Of a DNA stretch of 19,544 nucleotides, positions 13,958 through 19,544 are shown piece after piece. The notes beneath the pieces were generated by a model that worked only from the letters and a program-made list of their open reading frames with translations, ran no database searches and was not told the origin of the DNA. The position numbers were made by a program, and so were the translations under genes. This DNA comes from a bacterium (lineage in GTDB: Bacteria; UBP6; JAFGXH01): positions 1 through 19,544 of the forward strand of contig JAMOQH010000026.1 of the NCBI GenBank assembly GCA_027064085.1, read 5' to 3'. The stretch's first letter is position 1; every line of letters begins with the position of its first letter.

Positions 13958-15175
13958 ATGGTTATTAAAAAAAGAGCTAATCTAAAGTATTTAGTATTGT
14001 CTTTTTTATTGGTGTTTGTGTCGGTGTCTTGCAGTAAAAGTAATAAAGAACAATCACAAAATAATAATAAAACTATTGTTAAGCAAGTTGTTAAAAAAGT
14101 GAAAAAAAATCCTAAGAAAGTATTAGCATCTATGAAAATTGATAGAAGTAAAACACCTTTTGCTGGAGTATGGGAGCCAAGTACTAAAGATAGTGGCTTT
14201 TTATTAATGTTTCCTGATGGAAAATTTGAGTTATATGGAAAATATGATAGAAATTGTCATAGACATCCTAAGAAAAAAGGAACATACAAAGTTAAGGAAG
14301 GGCGAAATATTGAATTTACAATTAATGGTAAAACTGAAAATAAAAAACTAAATGTGATTTCTGGTTTTGTTAAAATTGAAGGATTTGGTTTGTTTTTAAT
14401 ACCAAATGGTATAACCTTAAAGGAAGAGGATGAAGAATATACTGATCCTAAAAAATTAATTGAATTTTGTAGGAATGTTAATAGAGATACTATCAGTAAA
14501 ATATACCCATATTTAACTCAAAAATCTAAATTGGCCCTAATTAAAATTGGTATTTTAGATAAAGATTATTTAGCATCTCATGAAAAGTATACAAAAAATA
14601 TTAATGACTTTTTAAGGAAATATAAGAAAATAGTTTCAATAAATTCAATAAAAAAAGATGGAAATTCTGAAATATTTAAATTAATTCTAAGGGATATGGA
14701 CGGAGCATCATATTCTGAGAAGTTTACTGTTACAAAAGAGAATGATAAATTAAAATGTGGCTTTTTTGATAACTTAAAACTTAGTTCATCAAGAAAGAAT
14801 ATAAAGGAAATCGCTTTTTGGTTTAAAGACTTGATTAATAGTAAAAAAGAATTCAAATTTCACTCTAAAATATCAGCAACAGATATTGTTAAAGTAAGGT
14901 TTGATGCAAATAATATTACAATACAAGAATTTAAAGGAGGGAAAGTTCCTGTTTTTGAATTAAAAGGAGATTTTAAAATTCTTGCTAATACTCCTAATGT
15001 TATTGCTTTATTTGTAAAAAGTAATAAAAAACAAGATAAAAAGATTAAAAATGATAAAAATACTGATAATATGAATAAAAAAATGTTAGAAAAAGATATT
15101 ATTGTTTTTAAATTTGGTAGTGATGAAAAAATAACAATTATATTAAAAGATAAAGAGTATTTGAACTTTAGGTAA
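13958..15175 (+). CDS. Lipoprotein of unknown function (405 aa)
   Basis: No family is recognised. The ATG at 13958 is chosen because AGGAGG stands 4 nt before it and the protein then opens with a lipoprotein signal, cysteine at residue 25 (lipobox VSVSC). The earlier ATG at 13943 has no such site. After a lysine-rich linker comes a beta-type domain (about 66-150: FAGVWEPS, LLMFPDGKFELYG, GTYKVKEGRNIEFT) that reads like a lipocalin-style or stress-lipoprotein barrel opening with G-x-W. A mixed helix/strand region follows (about 160-270), perhaps NTF2-like, then a beta-rich end (about 300-405) holding a polar lysine/asparagine insert. The start is 15 nt after the TPR lipoprotein, and the stop lies 2 nt before uppP, so it belongs to the cmk operon. 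The fold guesses are weak. Confidence 0.78.
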   Translation: MVIKKRANLKYLVLSFLLVFVSVSCSKSNKEQSQNNNKTIVKQVVKKVKKNPKKVLASMKIDRSKTPFAGVWEPSTKDSGFLLMFPDGKFELYGKYDRNCHRHPKKKGTYKVKEGRNIEFTINGKTENKKLNVISGFVKIEGFGLFLIPNGITLKEEDEEYTDPKKLIEFCRNVNRDTISKIYPYLTQKSKLALIKIGILDKDYLASHEKYTKNINDFLRKYKKIVSINSIKKDGNSEIFKLILRDMDGASYSEKFTVTKENDKLKCGFFDNLKLSSSRKNIKEIAFWFKDLINSKKEFKFHSKISATDIVKVRFDANNITIQEFKGGKVPVFELKGDFKILANTPNVIALFVKSNKKQDKKIKNDKNTDNMNKKMLEKDIIVFKFGSDEKITIILKDKEYLNFR

Positions 15176-15177
15176 TT

Positions 15178-15975
15178 ATGACATATTTAGAATCTATAAC
15201 TGAAGGAATAATACAAGGATTAACGGAGTTTCTGCCTGTGTCTTCTTCGGGGCATTTACATATTAGCCATGGATTATTTAACAGTAAAACAAGTATATCT
15301 CTATCTTTTACAATATTTTTACATTTATTTTCGTTATTTGCTGTTTTAATTATATTTAGAAAGACCATTATTAATATTATAAAAGGGATTTTTTCTGCTA
15401 TATTAGAAAAGAAAACCAATGAAGATTTTAATTTAGGAATGATGGTTATTGTTGGTACTATTCCAACTGCAATAATTGGTTTATTATTTGAAGATTATTT
15501 TGAAGCAACATTTTCAAGTCCTTTAGTTGTATCAATTATATTGTTTTTTAATGGAATAATCTTATATTCATCTAAGTTTTTTCAGCAAAAAGATGGTAAA
15601 TTAACTTATAAAAAAGCTTTAATTATTGGTTTTGTTCAAGGTTTGGCGATAACTCCTGGTATTTCTAGGTCGGGCTCTACTATTTCTGTAGCAATACTAT
15701 TAGGGGTAAATAGAGAAAAGGCTGGTGTCTTTTCATTTTTATTGTCTATTCCTGCTATATTAGGAGCCGTTGTACTTGGGTATAAGGGATTTTTATCTGT
15801 TTCAGTTAATGATTTTTATGTTTATCTGATAGGTGGCTTATTTGCTTTCTTTGTTGGCTTATTTTCATTAGTTATATTATTAAAATTAATTAAAAAAGGT
15901 AATTTCTATATTTTTGCATATTATTGTTTTGTAGTATCAATTCCTGCTACAATTTATTTTGCAGTAAAAGCTTAA
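15178..15975 (+). CDS. uppP: Undecaprenyl-diphosphatase UppP (BacA)
   Basis: UppP removes a phosphate from undecaprenyl pyrophosphate to recycle the lipid carrier for peptidoglycan and other surface polymers; it acts in the inner membrane and affects bacitracin tolerance. The 265-aa protein has both signatures. EGIIQGLTEFLPVSSSGHL (9-27) contains the catalytic glutamates and the SSSGH loop. GFVQGLAITPGISRSGSTI (151-169) contains the PGxSRSGxT arginine. Eight or so membrane helices are visible and the length is normal. The start is 2 nt after the upstream lipoprotein stop, with only a weak TAGG site, so expression probably depends on coupling. It is last in the cmk operon and meets the convergent flavoprotein gene after 2 nt. 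Confidence 0.95.
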   Translation: MTYLESITEGIIQGLTEFLPVSSSGHLHISHGLFNSKTSISLSFTIFLHLFSLFAVLIIFRKTIINIIKGIFSAILEKKTNEDFNLGMMVIVGTIPTAIIGLLFEDYFEATFSSPLVVSIILFFNGIILYSSKFFQQKDGKLTYKKALIIGFVQGLAITPGISRSGSTISVAILLGVNREKAGVFSFLLSIPAILGAVVLGYKGFLSVSVNDFYVYLIGGLFAFFVGLFSLVILLKLIKKGNFYIFAYYCFVVSIPATIYFAVKA

Positions 15976-15977
15976 GT

Positions 15978-17825
15978 TTATAATTTTAAAGCAATATCAA
16001 ATCCATCTTCTATTGCAGTTTGTGCATTAGAAACTTTATTTGCATCTCCAATTAAGTAAATTGATACAAGTCCCATTAATTCATTTTCTAGATAATGATA
16101 TGGCTTCATTCCGGTTGTAACAATAATTTCATCTATATTTTCTATAATTATTCCGTTATCTAAAAATACTTGCTTATCTTTTATTTCAAGAACTTTTCTA
16201 GAAGTATATATTTTAGCTTTTTGACTTTCATTTAAGGTTTTCAGAGTCAGCTTTCTACTTATCATTTCCATATTTTGAGCTACTTCGTCAAGCATCTCTA
16301 CAATTGTTATATTATTATTATCCAGTATTAAACTATGTGCGATCTCTAAACCTATTAATCCACCACCTATAATCAAAACATTTTTATCTTTGATGTTATT
16401 ACTATGCTCTAGTACTTCAGCCCAATGATAATGTTTTAATCCTTTTATAATCGGGATAAATGGTTTTGAGCCTGTAGCTAGTATTACCCCATCATAATTT
16501 CTACTTAGAAGTATTTCTTTTCGTACATAGCCTTTATAAATTTGTATATTATATTTTTTAATAACTTCTTTATAGTAAGTAATAATTGATTTTAATTTTG
16601 ATTTCTTAGGAGGTAAATAGGCCAAATTAAACTGGCCTCCAATTCTATTGCTTTCATATAAATCAACATGATATCCTTTTTGTTTAAGTCTGATTGCGGC
16701 TTCAAGGCCTGAAAGGCCTGCACCTATTACAGCAAACTTTTTAGATTTTTGTGTTTTTTCTAATTTTATATCTTTACCAACTTTAGGATTTACTACACAA
16801 CCTAACCCTTTTCCTGATTTTACCCCACCTAAACAACCATCCATACATGACATACATGGTCTGTATGGTTCATCTATTTTTCCAAGTATTTTTCCTATAA
16901 AATCAGGGTCTGCAATGAGGGCTTTACCTATTGATAAGTACTTAAAGTTTTTACTTAATTCTTCAATGTTTTCCTTTGTGTTTATCTGACCTACGGGAAT
17001 TACTGGAATTGTCAATTTTTTTTGTATTTTTAATGCAATTTCTTTGGTTTTATTTCCTGGAACAAATAAATGATGAAAAAACCATGGAGGAGTAGAGCAA
17101 AGAGAACCAGATGATACATGAATTGCTACAGCCCCCTTGTTTTCCAGAATTTTAGTTAATTTTATAACTTCCTCTGTTTTTATACCATCAGGAGTCATTT
17201 CGGAACCACTTATTCTAATCATAACGGGTATGTTTACAGCTTTATATACCTCATTAAAGATTTCAATAGCAAGTCTTGTTCTGTTTTCAAAATTTCCACC
17301 ATATTCATCTGCTCTTTGGTTAATCTTTTCAGACATAAACTGAGCTATAAGATAACCATGCCCAAACTGAAGTTCTATAATATCAAAACCTGCTTTTTCT
17401 GCTCTTATTGCTGAATTTTTAAACATACTAATAATATTTTTTATATCTTCTTTTGTTGCTATTTTAGGCGTTGCACCACCACTTTCACAGGCTTTATCTG
17501 TTGATGACAGAAAGTAATTATTTGGTATTTTAGGATTAGCCATTCTACCTGGATGGTTAAGATGGGCAATCACTTTTGTATTATATTTATGTATTATCTC
17601 CGTTAGTTTTTTTAAATTACTTATTTTTTCATCATTATCTATTCCTATTTGTGTAGGGAGTTCACGCAATCCTTTATCCATAAATAAAGGCTCTAGCGTT
17701 ATTGCTCCAAGATATTTAGCTCTTTTTTCATAAAATTTAATATGTTTGTCGGTTAAATTTCCTTCTTTATCTCCATAACCTGTTTTGATTGTTGCCATTA
17801 TAAAATTATTCTTTAAATTTAGCAT
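15978..17825 (-). CDS. 2,4-dienoyl-CoA reductase-type FMN/FeS/FAD oxidoreductase
   Basis: A 615-aa enzyme of the FadH/BaiCD/trimethylamine dehydrogenase group. An Old Yellow Enzyme barrel (1-320) contains HLNHPGR (88-94), FGHGYLIAQF (154-163; Y158 is the likely proton donor) and EYGGNFENR (174-182). An iron-sulfur motif follows with the canonical spacing C324-X2-C327-X3-C331-X11-C343. Then come an FAD site GAGLSG (368-373) with ESNRIGGQFN (391-400), an NAD(P) site GGGLIG (487-492), and a closing FAD motif YLIGDANKV (590-598). Electrons would pass NAD(P)H to FAD to 4Fe-4S to FMN to an enoate-type substrate. The substrate is unknown, since no fatty-acid or bile-acid genes adjoin. AGGAGG lies 4 nt before the ATG. 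It is a single-gene unit with an anaerobe-style enzyme type. Confidence 0.92.
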   Translation of the reverse strand: MLNLKNNFIMATIKTGYGDKEGNLTDKHIKFYEKRAKYLGAITLEPLFMDKGLRELPTQIGIDNDEKISNLKKLTEIIHKYNTKVIAHLNHPGRMANPKIPNNYFLSSTDKACESGGATPKIATKEDIKNIISMFKNSAIRAEKAGFDIIELQFGHGYLIAQFMSEKINQRADEYGGNFENRTRLAIEIFNEVYKAVNIPVMIRISGSEMTPDGIKTEEVIKLTKILENKGAVAIHVSSGSLCSTPPWFFHHLFVPGNKTKEIALKIQKKLTIPVIPVGQINTKENIEELSKNFKYLSIGKALIADPDFIGKILGKIDEPYRPCMSCMDGCLGGVKSGKGLGCVVNPKVGKDIKLEKTQKSKKFAVIGAGLSGLEAAIRLKQKGYHVDLYESNRIGGQFNLAYLPPKKSKLKSIITYYKEVIKKYNIQIYKGYVRKEILLSRNYDGVILATGSKPFIPIIKGLKHYHWAEVLEHSNNIKDKNVLIIGGGLIGLEIAHSLILDNNNITIVEMLDEVAQNMEMISRKLTLKTLNESQKAKIYTSRKVLEIKDKQVFLDNGIIIENIDEIIVTTGMKPYHYLENELMGLVSIYLIGDANKVSNAQTAIEDGFDIALKL

Positions 17826-17849
17826 AAGTCCTCCTTGCGTTACTAAATA

Positions 17850-17878
17850 AAACTAATAATATTAATTAATATTGTCAA
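17850..17878 (-). promoter_or_regulatory. Candidate promoter of the flavoprotein gene, with palindrome
   Basis: On the minus strand TTGACA (17878-17873) is followed after 17 nt by a poor -10, TAGTTT (17855-17850). A perfect 16-bp palindrome AATATTAATTAATATT (17858-17873) fills the spacer. A weak -10 with a palindrome between the boxes would fit a regulated promoter; this is inference. Confidence 0.4.
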
Positions 17879-18139
17879 GATTTTTTTTAAAATTAACTTA
17901 TTTGCAATGATTTTAGTTTTTAAGTATAAGTTATTCTAATTATTATATTAATTATTATTCATTAGTCTGTTTCATTTGTTGAACGCTCCATATGAATATT
18001 TTAATATTTGTATTCGCATAGTAGATGTTTAAAATAATACATTAAATAAATAAAGCTTATTGTATAAAAAACAAAGCCTACGGATTTGGGTTGTATATAT
18101 AATCGGAGTAAAATAAAACTTTAAAATTAAATAAAACTC

Positions 18140-18168
18140 TTGCTAATAAGAAGCAAAATATATATATT
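18140..18168 (+). promoter_or_regulatory. Candidate promoter of the DUF1015 gene
   Basis: TTGCTA (18140-18145), 17 nt, TATATT (18163-18168), with the GGAGG ribosome site at 18188-18192. A perfect TATAAT at 18098-18103 lacks a matching -35 box but is a second candidate start, giving a longer leader. Confidence 0.35.
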
Positions 18169-18196
18169 GTTCTTGTATTTTTATATTGGAGGAAAT

Positions 18197-19441
18197 ATGG
18201 TAGTTGTTAGACCTTTTAAAGCAGTAAGACCAAAAGATGAATTAGCTCAAAAAGTTGCATCTTTTCCTTATGATGTTATCAATTCAAAAGAAGCAAGAAA
18301 TCTTGCTAAAAATGATGAATATTCTTTTTTACATGTAGTAAAACCAGAAATTGATTTAGATGAAAATGTTAATTTATATGATGAATCAGTGTATCAAAAA
18401 GCAAAAGAGAATTTATATTCAATGATAGCAAAAAATATACTAGTTCAAGATGAAGAGCCTATGCTATATATCTATAAGCAAAAAATGGGTGATCATGAAC
18501 AATACGGTCTTGTTTCTACCGTTTCTGCTGATGAATACAATAATAATATAATTAAAAAGCATGAGTTTACTAGGAAGGATAAGGAAGACGACAGAACAAA
18601 ACATGTTTTAACTCTTAATGCAAATACCGGTCCTGTTTTTTTAACATATAGAGATAATGAGAATATCAATAAAATAATAGAAAGTTTTGTTAAAAATAAT
18701 ACTCCTAATGTTGATTTTGTAAGTGAAGATGGAATAGGGCATACTATTTGGGTAATAAATAATAAAAATATTACTTCTGAGTTAGTTGAATTATTTAAAT
18801 CTATTGATTATTTGTATGTTGCTGATGGACATCACAGATCTGCTTCTGCTGCAAGGGCTAAAGCTGAAAAAATGAAAAATGATCCTAATTACAACGAAGA
18901 AAAAGATTATAATTTTTTCTTAGCTGTTTTATTTCCTGCAACTCAGCTAATGATTATGGATTATAATAGAGCATTATTTACTATGAATGGTTTAACAAAA
19001 GAAGAATTATTTAGTAAAATAGAAGAAAATTTTACTTTTTTAAATGAAAATACTGCAAAACCATCATCTTCAAAGAGATTTGGTATGTATATAGATGGAA
19101 AATGGTATCAAATAGAGGCTAAAGAAGGTAGTTACCCTGCTGATGACCCTGTTAAATCTTTAGATGTTGCTATTTTACAAGACAATTTACTTGCTCCAAT
19201 TTTAGGAATTGGAGACCCTAGAGTAGATAAAAAGATAGATTTTGTTGGTGGAATAAGAGGAACAGAAGAATTAGAAAAGAGAGTTGATTCTAAAGAATGT
19301 ACACTAGCATTTTGTTTATATCCAACGGATATTAATCAATTGATGTCTGTTGCTGATGCAGACAAAGTTATGCCTCCTAAATCAACATGGTTTGAGCCTA
19401 AATTAAGATCAGGACTATTTGTAAATCTTCTTGGTGAATAA
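18197..19441 (+). CDS. DUF1015 family protein
   Basis: This 414-aa cytoplasmic protein matches DUF1015 (PF06245). It shows the N-terminal VRPFKAVRP (4-12) and FPYDVI (23-28) motifs, KKHEFTRKDKEDDRTKH (120-136), TGPVFLTY (144-151), and the hallmark YVADGHHRSASAARA (207-221). The DGHHR motif recalls ParB/Srx-fold proteins, including serine kinases of the SerK type, and some members are annotated as Spo0J/ParB-like. The biochemical role of DUF1015 is not settled. In some bacteria it lies near serine biosynthesis genes; none is here. The ATG at 18197 is chosen for its GGAGG site and because the conserved VVRPF begins there. The in-frame TTG at 18140 would add 19 residues with no homology. It is separated from both neighbours by promoter-bearing gaps, so it is probably monocistronic. 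Confidence 0.9.
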   Translation: MVVVRPFKAVRPKDELAQKVASFPYDVINSKEARNLAKNDEYSFLHVVKPEIDLDENVNLYDESVYQKAKENLYSMIAKNILVQDEEPMLYIYKQKMGDHEQYGLVSTVSADEYNNNIIKKHEFTRKDKEDDRTKHVLTLNANTGPVFLTYRDNENINKIIESFVKNNTPNVDFVSEDGIGHTIWVINNKNITSELVELFKSIDYLYVADGHHRSASAARAKAEKMKNDPNYNEEKDYNFFLAVLFPATQLMIMDYNRALFTMNGLTKEELFSKIEENFTFLNENTAKPSSSKRFGMYIDGKWYQIEAKEGSYPADDPVKSLDVAILQDNLLAPILGIGDPRVDKKIDFVGGIRGTEELEKRVDSKECTLAFCLYPTDINQLMSVADADKVMPPKSTWFEPKLRSGLFVNLLGE

Positions 19442-19465
19442 AATCTTAAAAATATCTTCATAATC

Positions 19466-19494
19466 TTGAAAAATTTATTTAAATAAAGTAAAAT
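19466..19494 (+). promoter_or_regulatory. Candidate promoter of the right-edge tatD-like gene
   Basis: TTGAAA (19466-19471), 17 nt, TAAAAT (19489-19494). Transcription would start near 19501, just before the AAGGAG site at 19505-19510. Confidence 0.5.
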
Positions 19495-19516
19495 GTCACT
19501 TTTAAAGGAGTTAATA

Positions 19517-19544
19517 TTGTTAATTGATTCACATTGTCATTTAA
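19517..19544 (+). CDS. TatD-family metal-dependent hydrolase, first codons only
   Basis: A TTG start at 19517, 6 nt after AAGGAG (19505-19510), opens the reading frame (M)LIDSHCHL up to the window edge. The SHCHL metal-binding motif right at the N-terminus is typical of TatD/YcfH-type DNases and related amidohydrolases, whose members usually begin with a similar LIDSHCHLD stretch. Only nine residues are visible, so the family call rests on this one motif. The TTG start is the only fitting start after the ribosome site. Confidence 0.65.

Larger units (their letters stand above)
17826..18196. other. 371-nt non-coding region between divergent genes
   Basis: This is the longest gene-free stretch in the window and is strongly A/T-rich. 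It holds the flavoprotein promoter at its left end and candidate DUF1015 promoters at its right. Three copies of AAATAAAACT lie at 17845-17854, 18111-18120 and 18129-18138. AATATT-TT-AATATT lies at 17995-18008. The patch around 18071-18107 (AGCCTACGGATTTGGGTTG to AATCGG) is less A/T-rich than its surroundings but shows no convincing long stem. I see no ORF, tRNA or known riboswitch. Confidence 0.5.

Noticed and set aside
17881-17888. Run of about eight T as a phase-variable tract
   Set aside because: Such runs are everywhere in this AT-rich DNA, and this one is not placed inside a promoter spacer or reading frame.
18140-18196. TTG start extending the DUF1015 protein by 19 residues
   Set aside because: The extra residues are not part of the family, and a GGAGG site directly precedes the ATG at 18197.

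Overview
This window is very AT-rich bacterial DNA, densely packed and read with the standard code (TAA and TAG dominate as stops; ftsX ends in TGA). Several lipoprotein signal peptides, an EnvC-like LytM protein, a CpoB-like TPR lipoprotein and FtsX suggest a diderm cell with a periplasm. I cannot assign a phylum. No rRNA, tRNA, CRISPR array, insertion sequence or phage module is visible, and the region reads as ordinary chromosome.

Layout. Bases 1-103 (minus) hold the start of a small lipoprotein gene cut by the window edge. A plus-strand run follows: thyX (thymidylate synthase), a T7-lysozyme-type amidase without a signal peptide, an ArsP_2-type 10-TM heavy-metal permease, and a TgpA-like membrane transglutaminase. 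Opposing it are two adjacent minus-strand paralogues (4397-6741) with the same four-part layout: an N-terminal domain faintly like a protein-kinase N-lobe, a four-cysteine zinc ribbon, a two-helix membrane hairpin, and a C-terminal PH-like beta domain. Divergent from these is a three-gene plus-strand operon: ftsX without ftsE, an envC-like gene with a degenerate LytM domain, and a long coiled-coil membrane protein of unknown function. A minus-strand phosphate module follows (DUF47/PhoU-like protein, then a Pit permease with a long hydrophilic tail). Then comes a plus-strand operon of cmk, a CpoB/YbgF-like TPR lipoprotein, an unrecognised 405-aa lipoprotein and uppP. A convergent 2,4-dienoyl-CoA reductase-type flavoprotein, a 371-nt non-coding region, a DUF1015 gene and the first codons of a tatD-like gene (TTG start) complete the window.

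How the genes fit together. Much of the window concerns the cell envelope: peptidoglycan hydrolysis and its control (amidase, FtsX/EnvC), lipid-carrier recycling (UppP), periplasmic lipoproteins and a membrane transglutaminase. The rest is housekeeping (dTMP and CMP/dCMP metabolism, phosphate uptake) plus one redox enzyme. The parts most worth following up are the paralogue pair and the ftsX-envC-coiled-coil operon, whose ftsX appears to be translated from a leaderless or SD-less start. All three convergent gene pairs have stop codons only 1-4 nt apart, with no recognisable hairpin terminator. I see no clearly new defence or mobile system; the novelty lies in unrecognised envelope proteins.
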